A DNA stretch of 9,236 nt from Thioalkalivibrio sp. GTDB lineage: Bacteria > Pseudomonadota > Gammaproteobacteria > Ectothiorhodospirales > Ectothiorhodospiraceae. The DNA lies in assembly GCA_003550945.1 (NCBI GenBank), contig PULL01000285.1, positions 1-9,236 on the forward strand, given 5' to 3'. The notes under the pieces were generated by a model. The model was not told where the DNA came from, ran no database searches, and worked only from the letters and a program-made list of their open reading frames with translations. This document shows, piece after piece, positions 1-7,247 of this stretch. The translations under genes were made by a program, and so were the position numbers. The stretch's first letter is position 1; the number at the start of each line of letters is the position of its first letter.

Positions 1-1728
1 CAGCTTCGACAGCGCTTCCTCCACCCTTGCTGTGTGCGCCATCGCCGCGTACAGGTTGAAGCCCTGGGCAATGAACCCGGTCATCTGGCCTTCGGACATC
101 AGATGGACCATTTGCCCGATGTCGTACGCCCGGTCCTGCTTCGGCACGTAGTTGTACGCGAAGCCGTTGTCGGCATTCGCCGCGTCGCCATACCACGCCT
201 TCATCAGGCTCACGTGGTATTTCGGGTAGTTCTGCCACCAGCTCATCTGGCCCGGACGCAACGGTTTCAGCGCCTTAAGCTCCATGTAGTCGTCGAAGCT
301 CTGGTGCTGATCGTTCGGCAGGTTCAGGTAGCCGGGCAGGTTGCCCTGGATGATGTTCATGTCGGTGGCGCCCTGCACGTTCGCGTGCCCGCGCAGCGCA
401 TTCACGCCGCCACCCGGCATGCCGACGTTGCCCAGCAGCAGCTGGATCATCGCCATCGTGCGGATGTTCTGGGCGCCCTTGGTGTGCTGCGTCCAGCCCA
501 GCGCGTACAGGATGGTCATCACCTTGTCGGGCTTCGAGGTTTCCGCGATCGCTTCGCAGATGTGCAGGAAGCGGTCTTCCGGGGTGCCGGTGATGCTGCT
601 GACGACTTCCGGCGTGTACCGCGCGTAGTGATTCTTCAGCAACTGGTACACGCAGCGCGGGTGGCGTAGCGACATGTCGACGCGGGCGTAGCCGTCGGAA
701 CCCATCTCGTAGCCCCAGCTGCTGCGGTCGTACCGACGGTTCGCCTCGTCGTAGCCGGAGAAGATGCCGTCATCGAACTTGAAATCCGAGCGGATGATCA
801 TCGGCGCATTGGTGTAGTTGCGCACGTATTCCGACTGGATCTTGTCGTTCGAAAGCAGGTAGTTGATCACCCCGCCAAGGAACGCGATGTCGGTGCCCAC
901 GCGGATCGGGGCGAAATAGTCCGATACGGCGGCCGAGCGCGTAAAACGCGGATCGACGACGATCAGTTTCGCACCGCGCTTTTCCATTGCCTCGGTGACC
1001 CACTTGAAGCCGCAGGGATGTGCTTCGGCGGCGTTGCCGCCCATTACGATGATCAGGTCAGCATTCTTGATGTCGACCCAGTTGTTGGTCATTGCACCGC
1101 GACCGAAAGTCGGGGCCAGACTGGCCACCGTCGGCGCGTGTCAAATCCTCGCCTGGGTATCTGCGGTTACCATCCCCAGGCTGCGCAACCATTTCGAAGT
1201 CAGGTACAGACTCTCGTTGTTTGCCGTGGATGCCGCGACCAGACCGGTCGTGTTCCAACGGTTCACGAGTTGACCCTGGTCGTTGCGGGTCACGAAGTTC
1301 GCGTCGCGGTCTTCCTTCATCAGGCGCGCGATTTGGGTGATCGCGTCTTCCCAGGAAAGTCGCTTCCACTCGTTGGTGCCGGCTTCGCGGACTTCCGGAT
1401 ACAGTGCGCGGTCGGGGCTCTTGATCAGATCGACCAGGCCCGCGCCCTTCGGACAAAGCGTGCCGCGACTGATCGGGTTGTCGGGATCCCCCTCGACGTG
1501 GATCAGCGCCGGTTCGGCGTTCTTGCCGCCGCTGCCGAGGCTGTACATGATCACGCCGCAGCTCACCGAGCAGTACGGACAGATGGTACGGGTTTCGATG
1601 GTGCGCGCGAGCTTGAACGCGCGGACCGAAGCCTGAAGATCGGTAGGCGAGAAGCCCAGCGCGACCAGGGTGGAGCTTCCCATCCCTGCGGCGCAGATCT
1701 TCAGGAAGCCTCTACGTGTGACTTGCAT
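1..1728 (-). CDS. fdnG: Formate dehydrogenase-N/O type major (alpha) subunit, selenocysteine-containing, Tat-exported; 3' part outside the window
   Basis: This is the large catalytic subunit of a respiratory formate dehydrogenase. It oxidises formate to CO2 in the periplasm using a bis-MGD molybdenum or tungsten cofactor and passes electrons through an Fe-S subunit and cytochrome b to quinone. The N-terminus has a twin-arginine signal (TRRGFLK, R5-R6). A [4Fe-4S] site follows (C50, C53, C57, C92), with the conserved Lys94 in CPKG. Codon 196 is an in-frame UGA (1141-1143) followed by His197 and HAPTVASLAPTFGRGAMTNN, matching the Sec-His active site of E. coli FdnG at the same residue number as I recall it. 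I translated the frame from 1140 down to 1 and found no other stop. The later molybdopterin motifs KGAQNIRTMAMIQLLLGNVG and MPGGGVNALRGHANVQG are present. The window ends at codon 576, and family members are about 1,000 residues long. The ATG at 1728 has GGGAGG upstream (1735-1740). FdoG or a generic FdhA are alternative names. Confidence 0.96.
1096..1143 (-). promoter_or_regulatory. Selenocysteine UGA codon and bacterial SECIS hairpin
   Basis: The UGA codon occupies 1143-1141 on the minus strand. After exactly 11 nt comes an upper stem-loop at 1129-1112, read as GG, bulged U, GGCC, loop AGUCU, GGCC, CC. This matches the SelB-binding element of E. coli fdnG/fdhF as I recall it: the 11-nt spacing, the bulged U and the GUCU loop. 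It would direct SelB-tRNA(Sec) to decode UGA as selenocysteine rather than stop. Lower-stem pairing towards 1096 is less clear. Function depends on selA, selB, selC and selD elsewhere in the genome. Confidence 0.93.
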
Positions 1729-1740
1729 CGACTGCCTCCC

Positions 1741-2017
1741 ATGGTTCTGCCGCCGCGGGCGCGACGGCTACACGGGGAGAAACTGTGCCGTCCGGGCGGG
1801 ACGGGAACGGATGCTGCCGGCGGTCTTGGTCGAACGGCACTGCGCTCTCCCAGCGGCATCACGATATCGCAAATAATCGTTAACGATCGTGACCTATATC
1901 ATGGAATCAGGAAATTCTTATAAAAAGCCCGAATCCTCCCCGTTCTGGATCTGCCGTGGCGGCGCTGGAAACGGCAGCTGTCCGCGCATGGGAACCTTTC
2001 GCGATCACGCCAGCCGG
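1741..2017. other. Intergenic region between potI and fdnG
   Basis: No credible gene is seen here on either strand. The part next to fdnG (1741-1860) is GC-rich and would be its 5' untranslated leader. The part at 1861-1930 is clearly richer in A/T and holds the palindromes listed separately, so it is the likely promoter/operator zone for fdnG. The part nearest potI contains a perfect 7-bp inverted repeat (1951-1957 with 1971-1977, 13-nt loop). On the minus strand a TTTTT run follows at 1925-1921, about 25 nt after that stem, which is too far for a standard intrinsic terminator. Confidence 0.6.
1861..1890. promoter_or_regulatory. Palindrome cluster upstream of fdnG, putative operator
   Basis: Three perfect palindromes sit within 30 bp: CGATATCG (1862-1869), the 12-bp ATCGTTAACGAT (1876-1887) and ACGATCGT (1883-1890), the last two overlapping. 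They lie about 135-165 bp upstream of the fdnG start codon. Anaerobic formate dehydrogenase genes are typically controlled by FNR- or NarL-type regulators, but these sites do not fit the FNR consensus (TTGAT-N4-ATCAA) well. The regulator is therefore unknown, and an operator role is inference from symmetry and position. Confidence 0.4.
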
Positions 2018-2830
2018 TCAACGCCCTGCCCGTCGCGCCTGCCGGTGGAGCAGCCAGCCGGCGATGATCACGCCGGTCGCGACCACCACGACGATCAGCG
2101 TGGCCAGTGCATTCACCTGCGGGCTGACCCCGAGGCGGACGCTGGAGTACACGACCATCGGCAGGGTGGTCGCGCCGGGTCCGGAGACGAAGCTCGCGAT
2201 CACCAGGTCGTCCATCGACAGCGTGAATCCGAGCAGCCACCCCGCGATCAGGGCCGGCGAGATGATCGGCAGAATGATCACGAAAAAGACCTTCCACGGG
2301 CGCGCGCCGAGATCCATCGCGGCTTCCTCGAGGTTGACGTCGAGTTGCGACAGGCGCGACTGCACGATCACCGCGACGAAGGCGCTGGTGAAGGTCACGT
2401 GCGCGATGGTGATGGTGGTCATCCCGCGGCCCGGCGGCCAGCCGATCGCCTGTTCCAGCGTGACGAACATCAGCAGTGCGGACAGACCCAGGATCACCTC
2501 GGGCATCACCAGCGGGGCGGCGACCATGCCGGCGAACAGCATGCGGGTGCGGAAATGCGTGAAGCGCACCAGCGTCAGTGCCGCAAGCGTGCCGAGAATC
2601 ACCGCAAGCGTCGCGGTCATCGCCGCGATGCGCACCGACAACCACAACGCGGACAGGATCTGCTCGTTGCGGAACAGTTCCGCGTACCAGCGGGTGGAGA
2701 AACCCCCCCAGACCGTGACCAGCCGCGAATCGTTGAAGGAGTAGACGATCAGCGTGACGATCGGCAGGTACAGGAATGCGTAACCGAAGGCCAGCGCGGT
2801 GAACAGCCAGAAGGAGCGTCGTCCGGTCAT
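2018..2830 (-). CDS. potI: Putrescine/spermidine ABC transporter permease PotI (PotC-like)
   Basis: This is an inner-membrane permease, the second of the two that form the polyamine translocation channel. The protein has 270 residues with about six hydrophobic segments (roughly 8-31, 60-88, 97-124, 138-157, 184-205, 236-261). The cytoplasmic EAA loop that docks on the ATPase is EEAAMDLGARPWK (168-180). SMDDLVIASFVSGPGATTLP (205-224) is characteristic of PotI/PotC. I chose the ATG at 2830, which overlaps the potH stop as TGATG and lies 5 nt from GGGAG (2836-2840). The in-frame GTG at 2833 is only 2 nt from that Shine-Dalgarno. It is the last gene of the operon. PotC of a spermidine system is a close relative, so the substrate depends on the binding protein. 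Confidence 0.93.
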   Translation of the reverse strand: MTGRRSFWLFTALAFGYAFLYLPIVTLIVYSFNDSRLVTVWGGFSTRWYAELFRNEQILSALWLSVRIAAMTATLAVILGTLAALTLVRFTHFRTRMLFAGMVAAPLVMPEVILGLSALLMFVTLEQAIGWPPGRGMTTITIAHVTFTSAFVAVIVQSRLSQLDVNLEEAAMDLGARPWKVFFVIILPIISPALIAGWLLGFTLSMDDLVIASFVSGPGATTLPMVVYSSVRLGVSPQVNALATLIVVVVATGVIIAGWLLHRQARRAGR

Positions 2831-3801
2831 CACCGCTCCCGTGTGGTTTCGCGTTCACCGACGCGCTGGAACAGCAGCAGCGGGATCAGGATCACCGCGA
2901 GCATCGCGATTGCCACCGCCGCGGCCACCGGCCAGTCCCGGTTGGAGAAGAATTCCGTCCAGAGCACTCTCCCGATCATCAGGGAGTCGGGTCCGCCGAG
3001 CAGATCCGGGATCACGAACTCTCCCACAGCCGGGATGAAGACGAGCAGGGAGCCGGCGATCACTCCGGGCATTGACAGCGGCAGGGTGACCGTGAGGAAG
3101 GCTTTCCACGGCGGACAGCCGAGATCGGCGGCGGCCTCCAGTAGCGTCAGGTCCATGCGCACCAGCGTCGCGTACAACGGCAGGATCATGAAGGGCAGGT
3201 AGGAGTAGACGATGCCCAGGTACACGGCGAAGTTCGAATGCAGCAATACCAGCGGCTGGTCGATCAGGCCGATCGACAGCAGCAGGTGATTGATCAGCCC
3301 GTTGCCCTGCAACAGACCGATCCACGCGTACACGCGGATCAGGAAGCTGGTCCAGAACGGCAGGATCACCAGCATCAGCAGCACGATACGCCAGCCGGCC
3401 GGGGCGCGCGCGATGCCATAGGCCATCGGGTAGCCGATCAGCAGGCAGAAGACCGTCGACACCGCGGCGACCTTCAGCGAGTTCATGTACGCGCCGACGT
3501 AGAGCGGATCCTGCCAGAGGTAGGCGTAGTTGCCGATATGCACCTGCAGCGCGAGGGTGCGCTCCTCGGCCCACTGCAGCATTGGCGTGTACGGCGGGCT
3601 CGCGAGTGCGATCTCGGCCAGGCTGATCTTCAGCACGATCAGGATCGGCAGCAGCAGGAACAACAGCAGCCAGGAATAGGGCAGGGCGATCACCGCCGCG
3701 CGCCCGAGCCGGCCCTGCGTGAGGCTTTTCACGCCCCGCTCGAACCGGCGCTTGAGGCTGGAGGCTCCGGCGGTGTCCGCGGGCGCGGGCCCGGTGTTCA
3801 T
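2830..3801 (-). CDS. potH: Putrescine/spermidine ABC transporter permease PotH (PotB-like)
   Basis: This is the first inner-membrane permease of the polyamine importer, 323 residues, close to the usual PotH length. A basic cytoplasmic N-terminus (about 1-35) precedes about six hydrophobic segments (roughly 36-59, 107-129, 139-160, 190-214, 246-268, 291-311). The EAA loop is EAAADLGCPPWKAFLTVTLP (222-241), followed by PGVIAGSLLVFIPAVGEFVI (245-264), both typical of the PotB/PotH family. The start codon overlaps the potG stop as ATGA (3798-3801), and no good Shine-Dalgarno is visible, so translation is probably coupled to potG. The 3' end overlaps the potI start in the same way. Confidence 0.94.
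   Translation of the reverse strand: MNTGPAPADTAGASSLKRRFERGVKSLTQGRLGRAAVIALPYSWLLLFLLLPILIVLKISLAEIALASPPYTPMLQWAEERTLALQVHIGNYAYLWQDPLYVGAYMNSLKVAAVSTVFCLLIGYPMAYGIARAPAGWRIVLLMLVILPFWTSFLIRVYAWIGLLQGNGLINHLLLSIGLIDQPLVLLHSNFAVYLGIVYSYLPFMILPLYATLVRMDLTLLEAAADLGCPPWKAFLTVTLPLSMPGVIAGSLLVFIPAVGEFVIPDLLGGPDSLMIGRVLWTEFFSNRDWPVAAAVAIAMLAVILIPLLLFQRVGERETTRER
2836..2840 (-). promoter_or_regulatory. Ribosome binding site of potI (decides ATG over GTG)
   Basis: GGGAG lies inside the 3' end of potH. Two consecutive in-frame start codons follow, GTG at 2833 and ATG at 2830. Only the ATG has a normal spacing (5 nt), so translation most likely starts there, with coupling to potH termination. Confidence 0.6.
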
Positions 3802-4943
3802 GCGGTGAGGACCACGCCCGCGTCAGTGTCCCAGCCCAGGAAAACGCTATCGTCCCAGGTCAGCGGTCCGGCGGTGCGCCGCGCCCGGTTGGTCACCTGG
3901 ACCTGCACGGTGCGGTTGCGGTCGGTGCCGACGTGGTAGATCGACACGTCGCCCAGGTAGCCGATCTCGCGCACCGTGCCCTGGATCCAGTTGCGGTCGT
4001 CGCTCGGCGGTTCGTCCATCACGCGGAGCTTTTCCGGGCGCAGAGCGACGGTCACCGGCGTGCCGATCGCCAGTGGGTGTGCGTGGTACATCACGATCTC
4101 GCCGGGCGTGTCATCGCTCTGGATCACGACCCGATCCTCCTCGGCGGTCACCACACGCCCCTCGAACAGGTTCACCGCGCCGATGAACCCGGCGACGAAG
4201 CGGCTCGCAGGGTATTCGTAGATCTCGGAGGGTGTGCCCACCTGCAGGATGCGGCCGGCGTCCATCACGGCCAGGCGCGACGACATGGTCATCGCCTCTT
4301 CCTGATCGTGGGTGACCATGATGAAGGTCGTGCCCACGCGTTCCTGGATGTTCACCAGCTCGAACTGGGTGCGTTCGCGAAGCTTGCGGTCGAGCGCTCC
4401 GAGGGGCTCGTCAAGCAGCAGCAGCTTCGGGTGCTTGGCCAGCGAGCGGGCCAGCGCCACGCGTTGCCGCTGGCCGCCGGAGAGCTGGTCCGGGCGCCGT
4501 CGTGCGTATTCGGACATGTGCACGAGTTCCAGCATCTCGGAGACCCGCGACCGGATCTCGCGCCCCGACAGACGCTCCTGCTTCAGTCCGAACGCGACGT
4601 TCTGCTCCACGCTCATGTGCGGAAACAGCGCGTAGGACTGGAACATCATGTTCACCGGGCGCTCGTAGGGCGGCATCCGGGTGATGTCCTGCCCCTCGAT
4701 CAGGATGCGGCCCTGGGTGCAGCGCTCGAGGCCCGCGAGCATGCGCAGCAGGGTGCTCTTGCCGCACCCGGAGGCTCCGAGCAGCGAGAAGAACTCGCCC
4801 TTGTAGATGCGCAGCGACACGTCGTCGACGGCGTAGGTGCCGCCTTCGAAGACCTTGGTGACGTTCTGGATCTCGAGGAAGGGCCGCGCGTCGGGATCTT
4901 GCCAGGCCTCGAGGATCGCCGGATCACGCCGTTGCTGGGGCAT
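3798..4943 (-). CDS. potG: Polyamine ABC transporter ATP-binding protein PotG (PotA-like)
   Basis: This is the ATPase that powers the importer, 381 residues and cytoplasmic. The nucleotide-binding domain (about 21-255) has Walker A GASGCGKST (56-64), Q-loop Gln102, the signature LSGGQ (154-158), Walker B LLLLDEP (174-180) with Glu179 as catalytic base, the D-loop GALD, and the switch His212. All key residues are present. A C-terminal TOBE-like domain (about 290-381) contains VALRPEKLRV, as in PotA/PotG. The ATG at 4943 lacks an obvious Shine-Dalgarno, and the frame stays open for some codons upstream, so the exact start is less certain than the identity. The gene lies 118 bp downstream of potF and overlaps potH by 4 bp. 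Confidence 0.94.
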   Translation of the reverse strand: MPQQRRDPAILEAWQDPDARPFLEIQNVTKVFEGGTYAVDDVSLRIYKGEFFSLLGASGCGKSTLLRMLAGLERCTQGRILIEGQDITRMPPYERPVNMMFQSYALFPHMSVEQNVAFGLKQERLSGREIRSRVSEMLELVHMSEYARRRPDQLSGGQRQRVALARSLAKHPKLLLLDEPLGALDRKLRERTQFELVNIQERVGTTFIMVTHDQEEAMTMSSRLAVMDAGRILQVGTPSEIYEYPASRFVAGFIGAVNLFEGRVVTAEEDRVVIQSDDTPGEIVMYHAHPLAIGTPVTVALRPEKLRVMDEPPSDDRNWIQGTVREIGYLGDVSIYHVGTDRNRTVQVQVTNRARRTAGPLTWDDSVFLGWDTDAGVVLTA

Positions 4944-5061
4944 CGATTCAGCAGTCAGTCGGGGGCCGGGCGGGTCGTCGCGGGCCGGCGGGGCGGCACA
5001 CCGACCCCGACGGCGACCGATGCCCGGAGGCGCTCTCGTCCAACGTGATTCACCTGGTGCG
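4944..5061 (-). other. potF-potG intergenic spacer
   Basis: This 118-nt, very GC-rich gap separates the binding-protein gene from the ATPase gene; the other junctions of the operon overlap. There is no U-run of the kind that marks an intrinsic terminator, and no recognisable promoter boxes. Periplasmic binding proteins are commonly made in excess over their membrane partners, so RNA structure or processing here could set the ratio. That is inference only. Confidence 0.35.
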
Positions 5062-6162
5062 TCAGCGACCGGTCTTGATCTGGGTCCAGGTCCTCACTCG
5101 GGCCCGCTGGATGTCGTCCGGCAGCGGGTTGAGGGTGACGAGGCGTTCCCGGAGTTCGCCGGTCGGGTACACACCCGGATCGTCGCGGATCTCGGGATCC
5201 ACCCACGGAGTCGCCGCGAGGTTGGCATTCGCGTACGCCACTTCGTTCGTGATTTCCGCGATGTTCTCGGGGACCATCAGGAAATCGATGAACGCGTGCG
5301 CATTCTCCGGATGCGGGGCATCGGCGGGGATCGCCATCAGGTCAAACCACAGCACCGCCCCTTCGCGCGGGATCACGTACTCGATCTCGACGCCGCGTCC
5401 CACCTCCTCGGCACGGTCGCGGGCCTGGATCACGTCGCCCGAATATCCGTGCGCGACGCAGATGTCGCCGTTGGCGAGATCGTTGATGTATCTCGACGCG
5501 TGAAAGTAGCGCACGTACGGACGGATCTGCATGAATGCGTCCGCGGCCGCCTGGATGTCCGCGGGGTCGGTCGTATTCGGATCCAGCCCGAGATACAGCA
5601 GGGCGGCCGCAATCGCCTCCCCCTCGTCGTCGAGGACCGCGATCCCGCAGCCCGCAAGCTGGCCCGCGATGTCCGGGTCGAACAGCAGCGACCAGGTGTC
5701 GAACTCCGCGTCCTCGCCGAGAATCGACGTTACTTTTTCGACGTTGTATCCGATGCCCGTGGTGCCCCACATGTACGGCACGGTGTGCCGGTTGCCCGGG
5801 TCGACCGAGGCCAGTGTGCGCATCAGGATAGGGTCGAGGTGTTCGCGGTTCGGGAGCTGGGCGAAATCCAGCGGCAGGTACAGACCCGCCTGGATGTGGC
5901 GTTCCGCGAAGGGGTGCGCGGTGGGGAAGATCACGTCGTAGCCGCTGCGGCCAGCGAGCAGCTTGGCTTCGAGAATCTCGTTGGCGTCGTACACGTCGTA
6001 CACGACCCGGATGCCGGTCTGCTCTTCGAAGCGTTCGATCACGGAATCCGCGATGTAGTCGGACCAGTTGTAGACGTGCACCACCGGCTGGTCGCTGGGC
6101 GAGCAGGCAGCGAGACCCAGCGCCCCGACACCCAGCAGCAGTCCCCGAAACCCTGTCCTCAT
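5062..6162 (-). CDS. potF: Polyamine-binding lipoprotein of the ABC importer, PotF/PotD family
   Basis: This is the extracytoplasmic solute receptor that captures putrescine and/or spermidine and delivers it to PotGHI. It has 366 residues; E. coli PotF has 370. A short hydrophobic signal ends in a lipobox, LAAC with Cys20, so the mature protein is probably a lipoprotein rather than freely periplasmic. Family motifs include YNWSDYI (31-37), PYMWGTTGIGYN (129-140), RYINDLANGDICVA (224-237) and YANANLAATP (310-319). Aligned from memory to E. coli PotF, Trp33, Ser34, Asp35, Glu182, Asp243, Asp274 and Tyr310 match ligand contacts. Trp272 (Phe in PotF) and Asp179 (Ala in PotF) are as in PotD, and Tyr240 replaces a Trp. 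Specificity is therefore uncertain. The ATG at 6162 follows a G-rich Shine-Dalgarno (AAGGGGGGG, 6169-6177). It is the first gene of the operon. Confidence 0.93.
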   Translation of the reverse strand: MRTGFRGLLLGVGALGLAACSPSDQPVVHVYNWSDYIADSVIERFEEQTGIRVVYDVYDANEILEAKLLAGRSGYDVIFPTAHPFAERHIQAGLYLPLDFAQLPNREHLDPILMRTLASVDPGNRHTVPYMWGTTGIGYNVEKVTSILGEDAEFDTWSLLFDPDIAGQLAGCGIAVLDDEGEAIAAALLYLGLDPNTTDPADIQAAADAFMQIRPYVRYFHASRYINDLANGDICVAHGYSGDVIQARDRAEEVGRGVEIEYVIPREGAVLWFDLMAIPADAPHPENAHAFIDFLMVPENIAEITNEVAYANANLAATPWVDPEIRDDPGVYPTGELRERLVTLNPLPDDIQRARVRTWTQIKTGR

Positions 6163-6191
6163 GATCGTCCCCCCCTTGATCGGTTTGCGTG

Positions 6192-6220
6192 ATGTTCGGG
6201 TTCACCGGGGGGGCTGTCAA
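6192..6220 (-). promoter_or_regulatory. Putative sigma70 promoter of the pot operon
   Basis: The minus strand carries a perfect consensus -35 box, TTGACA, at 6220-6215. A 17-nt spacer leads to a weak -10, GAACAT, at 6197-6192 (3 of 6 consensus positions). The position, about 30-60 nt upstream of the potF start, is suitable. The weak -10 may mean that an activator is needed, or that the -35 match is chance. Confidence 0.4.
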
Positions 6221-6279
6221 CCTTGCAGGGTGGTCGGACGTTTTCTCGCCGGCAGCCCCCGGTCCGACGACGGCCCGAC

Positions 6280-6288
6280 TGCTAGAAT
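6280..6288 (+). promoter_or_regulatory. Putative extended -10 promoter of the plus-strand dehydrogenase gene
   Basis: TGCTAGAAT is an extended -10 element (TG, one base, then TAGAAT at 6283-6288) on the plus strand, 25 nt before the start codon at 6314. No good -35 box is found at the usual distance, which extended -10 promoters tolerate. The gene is divergent from potF, so it needs its own promoter in this 151-bp gap. Confidence 0.45.
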
Positions 6289-6300
6289 CCAGGGACGACA

Positions 6301-6306
6301 AGGAGG
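6301..6306 (+). promoter_or_regulatory. Strong Shine-Dalgarno of the dehydrogenase gene (decides its start)
   Basis: AGGAGG lies 7 nt before the ATG at 6314. The frame is open further upstream to an ATG at 6161, but that would add 51 low-complexity residues, overlap the divergent promoters and place the Rossmann motif unusually far from the N-terminus. The start at 6314 is therefore preferred. Confidence 0.85.
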
Positions 6307-6313
6307 CGCTGCG

Positions 6314-7210
6314 ATGACAACGAAGGCAATCCCCCGAGAGTTGCTGCCCGTGGGCTATATCGGTCTGGGAATCATGGGCTCACCCATGGTCCGGAACCTG
6401 CTGCACGGCGGTGCGCCGGTGCATGTGTGGGCACGCCGGCTGGAGCAGGCGCAGAAGCTGGTCGGTGACGGTGCGGTCGCCGAGGACAGCCTGGCGAGCC
6501 TCGTGGCGAGAGTCCGGGTGCTGTTTCTGAATGTTTCCGACACGCCTGACGTCGAGAGCCTGATGCTGGGCGACGGCGGTATTCTGAGCCATGCGGCGCC
6601 GGGCCTGATCGTGGTCGATCACAGCACGATCGACCCGATGCGCACCCGTGTGATCGCGGATCGTGCGCGCGAGGCTGGGGTCGGTTTTATCGATGCCCCG
6701 GTGTCCGGTGGCGAGCGCGGCGCGATCGAAGGCACCCTGACACTGATGCTCGGCGGCGCCGAGGCTGATGTGGAGCGGGTGCGGCCGCTGCTGAACCTGG
6801 TTGGCAAGACGCTGACGCACGTGGGCGAGAGCGGGGCCGGACAGATCGCGAAGGCCTGTAACCAGTTGATCATCGGCCAGACCCTGATCGCGATCGGTGA
6901 AGCCTTCAAGCTCGCCAGCGCCGCGGGTGTCGATCCGGCACGGGTGCGCAAGGCGCTGCTGGGCGGATTTGCCGGATCACGGGTGCTGGAAGTTCATGGT
7001 CAGCGCCTGCTGGACGAGGAATTCACGCCGGGGTTCATGACCCATCTGCACGCCAAGGACATGGGGATTGTCGCGAACACGGCCGCGGCACTGGGGCTGG
7101 ATCTCAGTGGCGTGGACCGCGTGAGGGCGGCACTCTCAAGGGCGCTCGAACACGGACACGCCTACGACGATTCGACCATCCTCGCCCGTTTCTGCTGCCC
7201 GGACCGCTGA
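6314..7210 (+). CDS. NAD(P)-dependent beta-hydroxyacid dehydrogenase, GarR/GlxR-MmsB family
   Basis: This is a cytoplasmic oxidoreductase of the 3-hydroxyisobutyrate / tartronate-semialdehyde reductase family, 298 residues (E. coli GarR is about 294). It has an N-terminal Rossmann fold with GLGIMG (17-22), the substrate loop DAPVSGG (127-133), and catalytic Lys180 with Asn183 in the AGQIAKACNQ helix. HAKDM (246-250) supplies the second conserved Lys (Lys248). GGFAGSRVLE (217-226) resembles the GG-AGS-VL segment of GarR, which favours a tartronate-semialdehyde-type substrate over 3-hydroxyisobutyrate. Arg41-Arg42 after the second beta strand, where GarR has an acidic residue, suggest NADPH preference. 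No glyoxylate carboligase or valine-pathway genes are nearby, so the substrate is unresolved. It is the only plus-strand gene in the window and stands alone. Confidence 0.9.
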   Translation: MTTKAIPRELLPVGYIGLGIMGSPMVRNLLHGGAPVHVWARRLEQAQKLVGDGAVAEDSLASLVARVRVLFLNVSDTPDVESLMLGDGGILSHAAPGLIVVDHSTIDPMRTRVIADRAREAGVGFIDAPVSGGERGAIEGTLTLMLGGAEADVERVRPLLNLVGKTLTHVGESGAGQIAKACNQLIIGQTLIAIGEAFKLASAAGVDPARVRKALLGGFAGSRVLEVHGQRLLDEEFTPGFMTHLHAKDMGIVANTAAALGLDLSGVDRVRAALSRALEHGHAYDDSTILARFCCPDR

Positions 7211-7247
7211 GGGGTTCGGCAGTTTTGGGTTTTGCGGCGTAGGAAGG

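Noticed and set aside
1141..1728. A stand-alone 195-residue protein, or a pseudogene broken by a stop at 1141
   Set aside because: The reading frame continues with perfect family similarity after the UGA, and the SECIS hairpin explains the stop codon.
1921..1977. Intrinsic terminator after potI
   Set aside because: The 7-bp hairpin at 1951-1977 is real, but the TTTTT run is about 25 nt away and the pairing next to it is weak.
1889..3202. Long plus-strand open frame (about 437 codons) opposite potI/potH
   Set aside because: It is antisense to two clear permease genes; its translation is low-complexity and rich in Arg, His, Asp and Gln, typical of high-GC shadow frames.
3933..6192. Long plus-strand open frames (371 and 451 codons) opposite potG and potF
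   Set aside because: They are rich in His, Arg, Val and Asp with no recognisable motif, and mirror intact minus-strand genes with full catalytic signatures.
7211..7247. Bidirectional terminator between the convergent dehydrogenase and OsmC genes
   Set aside because: There are short T-runs (TTTT twice), but I could not find a stem longer than 3 bp next to them.
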